From Ferrimonas pelagia (GTDB lineage Bacteria > Pseudomonadota > Gammaproteobacteria > Enterobacterales > Shewanellaceae): a stretch of DNA of 64,000 nucleotides. A model generated the notes under the pieces. The model was not told where the DNA came from. It saw only the letters and a program-made list of their open reading frames with translations, and made no database searches. Location of the stretch: positions 1-64,000 of the forward strand of contig NZ_BAABJZ010000096.1 in the NCBI RefSeq assembly GCF_039543565.1, written 5' to 3'. Shown here piece after piece: positions 43,785 through 53,029 of the stretch (within the stretch, counting starts at the first letter, position 1; each line of letters begins with the position of its first letter). The position numbers and the translations under genes are program-made.

Positions 43785-43979
43785 CGGTTGCAGTCTCCTT
43801 ACTTCCTGTTGGTAGCGGACATCATCGCAGCCGCCTGAATGCTTAGCGACAGTATATCCAATCGGAGATTGACCAGAAGCCACGCCCCGCAAATGAAGGC
43901 AACGAACGAACAGTTAATAACCTGTACTCACGTAAGTCATGGTTTCCGCTCCTGAAAAAAGCATGACGGGCTTGATGAC

Positions 43980-45353
43980 TCACAGCGACATCAGCCCCAA
44001 CTGCTGCAGCAAGACCAACCCGATGGCAAAAGGCGCAATATAACGCACTGACACCCGCCAAAGCCGATAGATAGCCACTTGAGTAGCAATGGTCCGCTGG
44101 CTGAGATCCCGCTTCACCACAAACCCGATAAATATCGCCGTCATCAAACCGCCTATCGGCAACATCAGGCTGGAGGTGAGGTAATCGATCGCATCAAACA
44201 GATGGAACTGGACACCGGCGATCTCCAGTTGAGCCCAAGGCGCACCGGTGAGCGAAAACACCGTCAACAAGCTCAGTAGCCAGATCCCCGCCCCTGCGGT
44301 GATCGCGGCATTCATACGACCAAAACCGCGTTTCTCCACTAGCCACGCAACCGACGATTCGATCAAAGCCAGTGCCGACGTGAACGCCGCCACCACCAGC
44401 ATCAAAAAGAACAGGCCACCGAACAGTTGACCAAAGGGCATATCACCAAAGGCGATGGGCAAGGTCATGAAGATCAAACCGGGGCCTGCGCCGGGCTCCA
44501 GGCCATGGCCAAACACGATGGGATAGATGGCCAACCCCGCCAGCACGGCAACCACGGTGTCCATCAGCGCGATCAACACCGAGGTCTTCACCAGCGAGGT
44601 GTCATCCGGCAGATAAGCGCCGTACATGGTCATGATCCCGGACGCTAAGGAGAGCGTGAAAAAGCTATGGCCCAGCGCCACCAACACCCCTTTCCAGCTC
44701 AACTTGGAAAAGTCGGCACTGAACATGAAGTCGAATGCCGCCTGAAAGTTGCCGCGTTGCGCCGCATACAACACCATGATCACCAGCAACACAAACAACG
44801 CCGGCATCATCCAATTCACCGCACGTTCCAAGCCGTCCTTGACCCCAAACCCCACCACCACCACCGTGGTCGCTAAGATGGCAAAACTCCATGCCATTAG
44901 TGCATAGGGCTGGGCATTGAGCTGGGTAAACATCTGGGTGATCTGATCCGGTTTCAACCCGGTAAAACTGCCGCTAAATCCGTAATAGGTATAAGCCAAT
45001 GCCCAGCCTGCGATCACCACATAAAAGCTGAGGATCAAAAATCCGCTGATCACCCCAAACCAGCCGACAATTGACCAACGTGGCGTCGCCCCTGAGGCCT
45101 CGGCTAATAAACGGGCGGAGCGGGACGGAGCCTGCCGGCCGAATTTGCCGATCATCACTTCCGCCATCATTATCGGGATCCCGATAAAAAAGATGCAAAA
45201 CAGATAGACCAGCACAAAGGCGCCGCCTCCGTTTTCACCCATGATATATGGGAATTTCCAGATATTTCCTAAACCAACGGCCGCCCCAGTCGCAGCAAGG
45301 ACATAGGTTAACCGACTGGACCAGCGAGCATGGGTCACCGTGCTACGGTTCAT
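43980..45353 (-). CDS. sodium-dependent symporter of the NSS family
   Basis: 457 residues, about 11-12 membrane segments, of the neurotransmitter:sodium symporter (LeuT-like) family. TM1 holds the hallmark AATGAAVGLGNIWKFPYIMGENGGGAFVLVYLFC, containing the unwound sodium/substrate site. GHSFFTLSLASGIMTMYGAYLP corresponds to TM6. It imports an amino acid or similar compound with Na+; the substrate cannot be read. AAGGAA is 6-7 bases before the ATG. It lies between pepN and prc without a shared short spacing, and the prc terminator precedes it, so it is probably its own unit. Confidence 0.92.
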   Translation of the reverse strand: MNRSTVTHARWSSRLTYVLAATGAAVGLGNIWKFPYIMGENGGGAFVLVYLFCIFFIGIPIMMAEVMIGKFGRQAPSRSARLLAEASGATPRWSIVGWFGVISGFLILSFYVVIAGWALAYTYYGFSGSFTGLKPDQITQMFTQLNAQPYALMAWSFAILATTVVVVGFGVKDGLERAVNWMMPALFVLLVIMVLYAAQRGNFQAAFDFMFSADFSKLSWKGVLVALGHSFFTLSLASGIMTMYGAYLPDDTSLVKTSVLIALMDTVVAVLAGLAIYPIVFGHGLEPGAGPGLIFMTLPIAFGDMPFGQLFGGLFFLMLVVAAFTSALALIESSVAWLVEKRGFGRMNAAITAGAGIWLLSLLTVFSLTGAPWAQLEIAGVQFHLFDAIDYLTSSLMLPIGGLMTAIFIGFVVKRDLSQRTIATQVAIYRLWRVSVRYIAPFAIGLVLLQQLGLMSL

Positions 45354-45434
45354 ATTTATTCCTTGATGTTACCGTTGTGTAAACACCCTCATTTCTACAC
45401 GCTCTGCGGACAACGAGCAAGGCTTCAGATACAA

Positions 45435-45461
45435 AAAACGCCACTGAAAAGTGGCGTTTTT
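45435..45461 (-). terminator. terminator of the msrC-proQ-prc operon
   Basis: AAAACGCCACT-GAAA-AGTGGCGTTTT hairpin with a T-run on both strands, 18 bp after the prc stop; oriented for prc. Confidence 0.88.
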
Positions 45462-45478
45462 ATATATTTATTCGACAG

Positions 45479-47524
45479 TTATGACGGCTTTTTCTGTTTC
45501 GCTACGCGCGTCCAGTCAACCATGTCCAAGGTAATAGAGCCGGCCTCATCCAGCAGGAAATCGGGTACTTCCAGCTCGTCAGCATCAGCCAGATCTTCCA
45601 CCGGTGGCATATCATGCAAAGCGCGACGGACATTCATCCGCGCCAGTGCGCGCTGATCATCCGCTTCATCTTCGGCACGTCGCTCGGCAATATTTAACGA
45701 GATCCAGCCTTTGTCTTTATTGGCGCGATAGCGCTCAATATCATCATTCAGCATAGAGAACTCGACATTGTCGCCGGCACGCGTCTGATGACGTTGGCTC
45801 AGATAGCTGACCATATCCGGTGCGATCTGATCCAAGGTACCGTATCGCGCTCGAGGCACGGAATCCCAAGGCAAAGCGTTCTTCTCCTGAGATTCACCAA
45901 ACTCCCCGTCCATGACGTAACTTGGGAACAGCAGATCTGGACTCACTCCTTTGAGCTGCGTGCTTCCTCCATTGATGCGATAGAATTTCGCAATGGTGTA
46001 GGTCACGTTCCCCATCGGCTTGTCATACAGATCGTAGATCCGCCCCAACTGGCGATGCTGCTGTACCGTGCCCTTGCCGAAGGTTTGCTCACCAACGACC
46101 AAAGCTCGACCATAATCCTGCATTGCCGCGGCAAAGATCTCCGACGCCGATGCACTGTAGCGATCGACCATCACCGTCATCGGGCCGTCGTAAGCCAACT
46201 TCCCATCGCTATCACCATTGACCGTGATGCGACCACGCTGATCGCGGATCTGGACCACCGGACCTTGGCGAATAAACAGGCCGGACAACAGGCTGGCTTC
46301 GCTCAAAGCACCGCCACCATTGCCCCTCAGATCGATGATCAGGCCCTCTACATTCTGCTCTTCCAGTTTTACCAGCTCACTGGCAACGTCCTGGCTGATG
46401 TTCATGTAGAAGCTTGGAATGTTGATCACACCGAGTCGACGCGCCTGATCATTGCCTTGATCGATCTCAAGCACCTCTGACTTCACAGCGCGATCTTCTA
46501 ATCGAACCTTATCTCGGGTGATCTCAATGGTACGGGCTCTGGCATTGTTGCCATCTTTTGCCGCCAGCACTTCCAGTGTCACGACGGTGTCTTTCGGGCC
46601 CTTAATGAGCTCCACAACATCGTCCAAACGCCAGCCAATGACATCGACGATCTCTTTGCCAGCTTGGCCAACACCGATGATCCGATCTTCCGGCTTCAAG
46701 TCACCTTGCAGATCCGCAGGACCACCGGTCACCAGTGAGCGGATCACCGTGTAGTCATCGTTCATCATCAACACAGCCCCGATCCCCTCGAGAGACAGGT
46801 TCATCTCCTGCTGGAATCGGTCCGCATTACGCGGAGAAAGGTAACTGGTGTGCGGCTCTACCGTATAGGCAAAGGCGTTCATGGCGCCTTGGAATACGTC
46901 TTCACTCTGGGTCTGAGTCAGGCGCTTGATGGCGTTACGATAACGCTTTTCAAGCATGGATTGGATCTCATCCCACTCCTTGCCCGTCATCGCCAGGTTC
47001 AGCGCATCGTATTTGACCCGCTGACGCCAAAGCTCATCGAGCTCCGCCGTATTCACCGGCCAAGCGGCCTCTTCCCGGTCAAAGTCATACTTATCGCCAG
47101 GCGAATCGAAATCGATCTCATCTTCAAGCAGCGTCAATGCATAGCTCAAACGCTCAAATCGTCGTTGCATCGAGAGTTCGAACAAGTCGTAGACTTTGTC
47201 CAGATCGCCCTGAGTAATGTCATTGACGAAGCGATCGCGCAACGTTTCGAATTTCGCGACATCGGAGGCCAGCAGAATGGACCGGTTAAAGTCCAACTGC
47301 TGCAAAAATCGATCGAACGCCTGACTGGAAAACGCTTCGTCGAAGCTCACTTGACGATAGTGCGAGCGAGTGAACAGATCCGTCACCCGTTTACTGGCTA
47401 CCTTATGCTGAGATTCCTGCTTTAATTCAGGCAGATCGCTCAGCGAATAATCCGTGGTATCTGCAAATGCTTGCGCACTAAGCAGTACGCCCGCGATCAC
47501 AGCGGATAAGGTTCTCTTAATCAT
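45479..47524 (-). CDS. prc: carboxy-terminal (tail-specific) protease Prc
   Basis: A periplasmic PDZ-serine protease that trims or degrades envelope proteins from their C-termini, including peptidoglycan hydrolases and lipoproteins. 681 residues with a signal peptide (SAVIAGVLLSAQAFA), a PDZ domain near residues 230-320 (GIGAVLMMNDDYTV, GGPADLQGDLKPEDRIIGVG), and the Ser-Lys active site in RYSASASEIFAAAMQDYGRAL and EQTFGKGTVQ. AAGGAG lies about 10 bases before ATG 47524; a TTG one codon upstream is possible. It is last in the msrC-hypothetical-proQ-prc operon, 37 bp after proQ, as in E. coli. Confidence 0.96.
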   Translation of the reverse strand: MIKRTLSAVIAGVLLSAQAFADTTDYSLSDLPELKQESQHKVASKRVTDLFTRSHYRQVSFDEAFSSQAFDRFLQQLDFNRSILLASDVAKFETLRDRFVNDITQGDLDKVYDLFELSMQRRFERLSYALTLLEDEIDFDSPGDKYDFDREEAAWPVNTAELDELWRQRVKYDALNLAMTGKEWDEIQSMLEKRYRNAIKRLTQTQSEDVFQGAMNAFAYTVEPHTSYLSPRNADRFQQEMNLSLEGIGAVLMMNDDYTVIRSLVTGGPADLQGDLKPEDRIIGVGQAGKEIVDVIGWRLDDVVELIKGPKDTVVTLEVLAAKDGNNARARTIEITRDKVRLEDRAVKSEVLEIDQGNDQARRLGVINIPSFYMNISQDVASELVKLEEQNVEGLIIDLRGNGGGALSEASLLSGLFIRQGPVVQIRDQRGRITVNGDSDGKLAYDGPMTVMVDRYSASASEIFAAAMQDYGRALVVGEQTFGKGTVQQHRQLGRIYDLYDKPMGNVTYTIAKFYRINGGSTQLKGVSPDLLFPSYVMDGEFGESQEKNALPWDSVPRARYGTLDQIAPDMVSYLSQRHQTRAGDNVEFSMLNDDIERYRANKDKGWISLNIAERRAEDEADDQRALARMNVRRALHDMPPVEDLADADELEVPDFLLDEAGSITLDMVDWTRVAKQKKPS

Positions 47525-47561
47525 CAACTCGCAACTCCTTCTGGCACGATACGCAAAATTT

Positions 47562-48236
47562 TTAAACGCGAATGTGCTCGGCTTTGACCTTAACAGTTAA
47601 ACCGGACTCCAGTCGAACCATGACGTCATCGCGGTTCAGATCGACTACAACCCCTTTGGCCGGAGTCCGACCCAGCTTCACCATGACGGTTTGATTTACG
47701 CTGAGCTTATCTGCTGAGACTTTCTCCAGCGGCGGGAGGTTCCGCTTCTGTTCAACTTTTTGTGCCGGTTTAGACTTAAGCTTAGCCGGTTTTGCTTTCT
47801 CGGCGCGCTCCGCACGCGCAGGACGACGACGCTCTTTAGCTGCCTTCGGATCCTTCGCTTGCTTCTCTTGACGAGCCGCTTTCGCTCGCTCCTGACTCTC
47901 TTTCAGCGTCTTCTCAGCATGCTCAATGTGCTCGGCGTCAAGCGCACCACAGTCGTTGCCGTCCAGATCAACCCGAACCGCGCCAGCTTTAGCGCAGCGC
48001 AGGTAGCGCCAGCTGTTGGTGTAACGACGAATGGCCTGGCGCAGTTGAGTCTTGCTGACCTTCTCGTCCCCTTCTAAGCGCTCTGCCAAGTCTTGAAACA
48101 AACCAATTTTTAAAGGCTTTGCGTCACCTTCTACGGTAAAGCAAGCGGGGAAACGTTCCGCCAAATAGGCGATCACTTCCTTCACGTCCTTCAGCTTTTC
48201 GGTGGTTTCTGGGGTGTTGTTTTGTTCAGTGGTCAT
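47562..48236 (-). CDS. proQ: RNA chaperone ProQ
   Basis: A FinO-domain RNA-binding protein that binds structured sRNAs and mRNA 3' ends. 224 residues: FinO domain about 10-115 (YLAERFPACF, KPLKIGLFQDL, RQAIRRYTNSWRYLRCAKAGAVRVDLDG), a Lys/Ala/Arg-rich linker about 120-175, and a C-terminal Tudor-like domain (LPPLEKVSADKLSVNQTVMVKLGR through VKAEHIRV). Start ATG 48236 with AGGAAG 7-8 bases upstream; it overlaps the preceding small gene by 11 bp, so the two are translationally coupled. Confidence 0.96.
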   Translation of the reverse strand: MTTEQNNTPETTEKLKDVKEVIAYLAERFPACFTVEGDAKPLKIGLFQDLAERLEGDEKVSKTQLRQAIRRYTNSWRYLRCAKAGAVRVDLDGNDCGALDAEHIEHAEKTLKESQERAKAARQEKQAKDPKAAKERRRPARAERAEKAKPAKLKSKPAQKVEQKRNLPPLEKVSADKLSVNQTVMVKLGRTPAKGVVVDLNRDDVMVRLESGLTVKVKAEHIRV

Positions 48237-48525
48237 CAAACTCTTCCTGGCCCTGCTCTGGGTCAAAATGGGAAAATAGTGCTTCGACGAAAGTATCGAT
48301 CATTTCGTCATCCAACTCTAGGAGTTGTGGGTTATGTTGCCAATCCAGCCAAATCGACTCCAACATCTCCTCTAGGAGGATGGTATCGACGTCATCATCG
48401 GCCTTATCGTATACGGCATGATACATACGATTGAGATTTTCTGCGGCAAGGGTCTCCTCGCCTTCCCACTCACCGACTTCAGATGGTTCCATCAGGTAAG
48501 TGTGAATATCTACATGTTCTTTCAA
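48226..48525 (-). CDS. acidic hypothetical protein between msrC and proQ
   Basis: 99 residues, strongly acidic (about a third Asp/Glu), with no signal peptide or membrane span. Segments of note are LEEMLESIWLDWQHNPQLLEL and a C-terminal FSHFDPEQGQEEFDDH. Not recognised. The case for a gene is strong: its ATG overlaps the msrC stop (ATGA) and its 3' end overlaps the proQ start by 11 bp. Composition suggests an acidic adaptor or regulator; a role with ProQ is speculation from position only. Confidence 0.8.
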   Translation of the reverse strand: MKEHVDIHTYLMEPSEVGEWEGEETLAAENLNRMYHAVYDKADDDVDTILLEEMLESIWLDWQHNPQLLELDDEMIDTFVEALFSHFDPEQGQEEFDDH

Positions 48526-49004
48526 GCGTGTTGCTCCAAATGTTGCTGAAGTACATCAACAAGCATTCGCAATCCATCGACGTCAGCCTGACTGAAACGC
48601 GCGATCTCCGGGCTATCGATATCCAATACCCCGATGATCTGCTCTCGTACCCTGATCGGCAACACCACCTCCGAAGCGGAAGCCGCATCGCACGCAATGT
48701 GACCCGGGAATTCGTGAACATCCATGACTAACTGATCTTCGCCGGTCGATACCGCCGTGCCGCACACACCTTTCCCTACCGGGATCCGCACACAAGCCAC
48801 TTGCCCTTGAAAAGGCCCAAGAACCAATCCATCAGGCGTATCCAGCAAGTAAAAGCCAGCCCAGTTAACCCGGTCCAGTGCGTTATAGATCAGCGCAGAG
48901 AGATTAGATAGATTTGCGACGACATTTGCCTCGCCATCGATCAGGCTTTTCGCCTGTCGCGACAGCAGAGCGTAGTCTTGAAATTCAGCAGACGACATCT
49001 TCAA
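48522..49004 (-). CDS. msrC: free methionine-(R)-sulfoxide reductase (GAF domain)
   Basis: Reduces free methionine-R-sulfoxide in the cytoplasm using thioredoxin. A 160-residue single GAF domain with the three conserved Cys: Cys71 (GQVACVRIPVGKG), Cys81 (GVCGTA) and Cys105 (HIACDAAS), plus NWAGFYLLD and VLPIRVREQIIGVLDIDSP. Length is normal. It is first in the operon with the acidic protein, proQ and prc, and divergent from letA; the 172 bp between hold both promoters. Confidence 0.95.
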   Translation of the reverse strand: MKMSSAEFQDYALLSRQAKSLIDGEANVVANLSNLSALIYNALDRVNWAGFYLLDTPDGLVLGPFQGQVACVRIPVGKGVCGTAVSTGEDQLVMDVHEFPGHIACDAASASEVVLPIRVREQIIGVLDIDSPEIARFSQADVDGLRMLVDVLQQHLEQHA

Positions 49005-49176
49005 AATTTTAGAATAATAATCAGCCTGCCATTAACACAGTTTCGCCACCCAGAGTCAAGGTGAAAGCGCCAGTTCGGCGGCTAACTGCGCACAGATTCA
49101 ACGCCTGTCAGCTCAGGTTCAGTGATGATAGACTAAGGTACTGAATTTAGGATGAAGAAAAGGATCAGGGAACGTT

Positions 49177-49788
49177 TTGCTCCAGAAAGCCATCTTGTGC
49201 CCTACCTGCGACACGTTGATCAGCAAAGCCACGCTTCGCCATGGGATCAAAGCCTATTGCCCGCGCTGCGCCAGTCAGGTGTATCACCAGCCCTATTGCG
49301 ATCTGGCCGGTCTGGCCGCCATGACGCTGGCTGCGTTGATGATCTATTTCCCGGCGAACCTCCTGCCGATCTTAGAGATCAACCTGGTCGGCAACCTACG
49401 CAGTACGACGGTGCTGCACGGCGCACTCACGGTCTTTGAGCAAGGCTATTGGTTGGTTGCCATTGCCGTGATCCTGACCGGATTGGTCGCCCCCTTGCTG
49501 CTCATGCTCTCCATCCTCTGCCAACTCTGGTTGCTGAAAACGAGACGGTATCCCCACCTCCTGCGCTGGCTGCTGCTGCGCCATAAAACCCTCAACGAGC
49601 TGTGCATGATTGAGATCTATCTGATCAGCCTGTTTGTTTCGATCTTCAAGTTAATCGACATTGCTGATCTGACCTACGGATGGGGCATCTTATGTTATAT
49701 ACTGCTGTTTATCATGATTTTTTATGTGCAGTACGAGTATAACTCGCAACGTATGTGGGACTACTATGAACGTCAGGCCGAGTCCTAA
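49177..49788 (+). CDS. LetA/PqiA-type membrane protein, first half
   Basis: 203 residues with an N-terminal zinc ribbon (ILCPTCDTLISK ... YCPRCASQ) and four membrane segments, one with YFPANLLPILEIN, the PqiA/LetA signature. E. coli LetA (YebS, 427 aa) carries two such modules in one chain; here this gene encodes one and the next gene the other. LetA works with the MCE protein LetB in phospholipid transport between the membranes. The start is TTG 49177 with AGGGA 7 bases before; no ATG fits. Its stop lies inside the next gene (23-bp overlap). See the finding on the split. Confidence 0.88.
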   Translation: MLQKAILCPTCDTLISKATLRHGIKAYCPRCASQVYHQPYCDLAGLAAMTLAALMIYFPANLLPILEINLVGNLRSTTVLHGALTVFEQGYWLVAIAVILTGLVAPLLLMLSILCQLWLLKTRRYPHLLRWLLLRHKTLNELCMIEIYLISLFVSIFKLIDIADLTYGWGILCYILLFIMIFYVQYEYNSQRMWDYYERQAES

Positions 49789-50374
49789 GTTGCGACTCTG
49801 TAGCGGGTGCGAATTAACCACGGGCGCAAAGAGCCACTGCCCCCGCTGTGGTACCGCCCTGTTTGATCGGCGCCCAAACAGCCTGCAATACAGCTGGGCT
49901 CTGTTGATCACCGCGGCGATATTGCTGTTTCCCGCCAATACGCTCCCGATCACCCAATTTACCAATCAGGGCCTGACGACCTACGACACCATCTATAGCG
50001 GGATCGTATCCTTAGTGGATAACGAGATGCCCGCCATCGCCGTGATCGTCTTCACCGCATCGGTCGCGGTGCCTATTGCCAAAGTGATCGGTTTAACCCT
50101 GATCCTGCTGACCATTCAGCGTCAATGGCCATTGTCGAAAACCCGGCTCACCCGCTACTTTCACATCATTGAATTCATTGGCCGTTGGTCAATGCTTGAT
50201 CTATTTGTGATCTCCATCGTTGCCAGCTTAATCAACATGGGGCAACTGCTTCATGCCAAACCGGCGCCTGCTGCCACCTACTTTGCGCTGGTTATCTTGC
50301 TCACCCAATTGGCCGCTAAGTGCCTTGATCCTCGCCTTTTATGGGATCTTGAAAAGAAGCCTCACCATGACTGA
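49766..50374 (+). CDS. LetA/PqiA-type membrane protein, second half
   Basis: 202 residues with its own zinc ribbon (LRLCSGCELTTG ... HCPRCGTAL) and membrane segments including LFPANTLPITQF and IEFIGRWSMLDLFVISIV, typical of the second LetA module. Start at ATG 49766, GTGGGA upstream, inside the previous gene; the stop overlaps letB by 8 bp. With the first half it should form the LetA permease partner of LetB. Confidence 0.9.
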   Translation: MNVRPSPKLRLCSGCELTTGAKSHCPRCGTALFDRRPNSLQYSWALLITAAILLFPANTLPITQFTNQGLTTYDTIYSGIVSLVDNEMPAIAVIVFTASVAVPIAKVIGLTLILLTIQRQWPLSKTRLTRYFHIIEFIGRWSMLDLFVISIVASLINMGQLLHAKPAPAATYFALVILLTQLAAKCLDPRLLWDLEKKPHHD

Positions 50375-52967
50375 AGTACACCAACCACAGATCCGCCGGA
50401 AAAAGAATCTCTCACCGATCTGGATCCTGCCCATCCTTGCTGCCTGCCTGGGCCTCTGGCTGTTGTTCAGCTACATCCAGCAACGCGGCACCAATATCCA
50501 AGTGGACTTCCCCAGTGCCGCGGGGATCGAAGCCAATAAGACGCTGGTTCGTTACCAAGGGATCGTGGTTGGCCAAGTCACCAACGTGAAGCTGGCCTCT
50601 GATCAGCAATCGGTCAACGTCAGCATCAAGATGGATCACAGCGTCGATGATCTGCTGCGCAAAGGGGCGCATTTCTGGTTGGTGACCCCCAAGGCATCGT
50701 TAACCGGTTTTGAAGGGCTCGATGCCCTGTTCTCCGGCAACTACATCACCATGGCACCGGGTACCGGCGCCAAAAAAACGCACTTCGAAGGTCAGTTTGA
50801 ACCGCCGGTGGCCAGCCGAATGATGGATGGCCTGCCGCTTCAGATCATTGCGCCGCAACGTGGTTCGCTGGACATCGGTAGCGCCATCTACTTTCAGCAA
50901 GTTAAGGTTGGTGAGATCGTCAACTTTCAGCTGGATCAGGACCAACACCGAGTGATTTTCGATGCAGAGATCGAGAGCCGCTATCGCTCGCTGGTGCGTC
51001 ATAACAGCCGTTTCTGGAACACCTCAGGTGCGGCCATCGACGCCAGTCTGCAAGGCGTGAAGGTTGAGCTGGAAAGCCTGGCCAGCCTGCTGGCTGGGGG
51101 CATCGCGTTCTCCTCCCCAGAGGATGGTCACCCCCCGGCCCCGGATCAATCATTTGCGCTGTACGACGACGCCAAGGCAGCAAAGCCGCAACAACGCATT
51201 ACCCTGTATGCCGACGACGCAGAGGGGATCAACGTCGGGGCCGGCATCCGCTACCGTGGCGTAACCCTCGGCCAGATCGAACAGGTCAACCTGACCGAGC
51301 AAGGGGTTGAATTCAATGCCAGCATCGACAATCGCTATGCGTCATTCTTACGCAGCGAAACCCAGTTTAGCCGGGTCAGTGCCAAACTCGGCCTCGATGG
51401 GCTCGAGCATGTAGAAACCCTGTTGCTGGGCGACTTTATCCGGATCTGGCCCGGTCAAGGCGACAGCGCCGAGCGGTTCGAATTGCTCTCGGCGACACCG
51501 CAACAACTGGAGAATGGCCGTCTGTTCACACTGGAACATGAACAGTTGCATGGCGTCAGTATCGGCGCCCCTATTCGCTACCGTGGCGTCACGGTTGGCG
51601 AGATCCTCGACGTTGCGCTGACCGACAGCGGCGTCGAAACCCAGATCTGGCTCGATACGCCCCATCACGAGCGGGTTAAGATCAACAGTCGATTCTGGGT
51701 TCAGGCAGCGCTGGACATCCGCGCCGATCTCGCGCAGCTGACCATACAGTCTCAGCCGTTGGGTCAGCTCATGGCCGGTGGACTGAGCTTTAGCAGTGGC
51801 GATGCCCCCGTCGCCGACAGCGCGCAGCGCTTTCGTCTCGCACCGGATCGAGACAGCGCCTTTGTCGCGGAGCCGCTGCGTTTCACCCTCCAAGCTCACG
51901 CGCTCAATGGTTTGGGCATTGGCGCCCCGCTGCTCTATCGAGAATTGGAGATCGGACAGATCGAGCGGATCGCGCTGGAGCAAGGGGAGCTGGAACTGCA
52001 GTTGAGCATCGACGATGAGTACCGCAACTTGCTCACGCCCAGCAGCCGCTTCTGGCACCACAGTGGGGTTAAGATCGCCGGCTCGCTGGCCGGCGTCGAG
52101 GTACAGGCCGGTCCATTGCCGACACTACTGCGCGGTGGCCTCAGTTTTGACAATTTGGATCCCAACGCCGCCCCCGGCATGCCGGAGCACACACACGTCT
52201 TCGCCAGCCGAAACGCAGCGATGCAACCCGGCGAGCCCATCGAGCTGTTCCTGTCTGCCCAGCATCCGATCCAAGCCGGAGCCGACATTCGTTTTCAAGG
52301 CCATAACGTGGGTAAGACGACACAGGTTGAGCTCACCGATGATCTGAAAGATCAACGGATCCAAGCCGAATTACACCGTCGATGGGCCGATCAATTCCGC
52401 CGCATGGACAGTCAGTTCTACCTGGTGAGCGCTCAGATCGGCCTAGGCGGGATCCGCAACCCGGAAACACTCTTACTGGGCAACCACATCGCCGTGCTGC
52501 CGGGCAGCGAACCTGAGCTTGCAACTCAGTTCAATGTGGCCGCGACCCCACCGGTGATGGCACCGTTTGGTGACGGGCTTCGCTTAGTGTTGGATCAGCA
52601 ACGGCTGGGCTCATTGCACATCGGCAGTCCGGTGTTATATCGCCAGATCAAGGTCGGCGAGGTGATCCACACCCGTCTGGCTGAGGATGGCGCCTCGGTG
52701 GATATCGAGCTGCAGCTCATGCCCCAGTATCAACACCTGGCCAATCGCTCGAGTCAATTCTGGAACGCGTCCGGACTGAACATCGACATTGGCCTGTTCT
52801 CCGGTGCCGAGATCCAGTCCGAATCACTGGAAACCTTGCTGTCCGGCGGGATCGCCTTTGCCACGAAAGACACCACCACCAGCGAAAATCAGTTAAACGA
52901 CGGTGATCGTCTGCCACTGAACAGCAAACTCAATTCCGCATGGCTGAAATGGCAACCTCTGTTGTAG
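50367..52967 (+). CDS. letB: lipid-transport MCE tunnel protein LetB (YebT)
   Basis: 866 residues: an N-terminal membrane anchor (IWILPILAACLGLWLLFSYI) and seven MCE domains, each with the G-x-x-V/I-R/Y-Y-x-G-x-x-V/L-G motif: residues following VRYQGIVVGQV, IYFQQVKVGEI, IRYRGVTLGQI, IRYRGVTVGEI, LLYRELEIGQI, IRFQGHNVGKT and VLYRQIKVGEV. Seven is the number in E. coli LetB, which forms a hexameric tunnel across the periplasm for lipids. Start ATG 50367, where the membrane anchor begins; the frame from 50253 is antisense-like. It overlaps the second LetA gene by 8 bp. Confidence 0.95.
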   Translation: MTEVHQPQIRRKKNLSPIWILPILAACLGLWLLFSYIQQRGTNIQVDFPSAAGIEANKTLVRYQGIVVGQVTNVKLASDQQSVNVSIKMDHSVDDLLRKGAHFWLVTPKASLTGFEGLDALFSGNYITMAPGTGAKKTHFEGQFEPPVASRMMDGLPLQIIAPQRGSLDIGSAIYFQQVKVGEIVNFQLDQDQHRVIFDAEIESRYRSLVRHNSRFWNTSGAAIDASLQGVKVELESLASLLAGGIAFSSPEDGHPPAPDQSFALYDDAKAAKPQQRITLYADDAEGINVGAGIRYRGVTLGQIEQVNLTEQGVEFNASIDNRYASFLRSETQFSRVSAKLGLDGLEHVETLLLGDFIRIWPGQGDSAERFELLSATPQQLENGRLFTLEHEQLHGVSIGAPIRYRGVTVGEILDVALTDSGVETQIWLDTPHHERVKINSRFWVQAALDIRADLAQLTIQSQPLGQLMAGGLSFSSGDAPVADSAQRFRLAPDRDSAFVAEPLRFTLQAHALNGLGIGAPLLYRELEIGQIERIALEQGELELQLSIDDEYRNLLTPSSRFWHHSGVKIAGSLAGVEVQAGPLPTLLRGGLSFDNLDPNAAPGMPEHTHVFASRNAAMQPGEPIELFLSAQHPIQAGADIRFQGHNVGKTTQVELTDDLKDQRIQAELHRRWADQFRRMDSQFYLVSAQIGLGGIRNPETLLLGNHIAVLPGSEPELATQFNVAATPPVMAPFGDGLRLVLDQQRLGSLHIGSPVLYRQIKVGEVIHTRLAEDGASVDIELQLMPQYQHLANRSSQFWNASGLNIDIGLFSGAEIQSESLETLLSGGIAFATKDTTTSENQLNDGDRLPLNSKLNSAWLKWQPLL

Positions 52968-53029
52968 CTAGGCCAGAGTGATAATTCGCGGCCGCTCGAT
53001 ACACCGAGCGGCCGCTATCCATTAACCCG

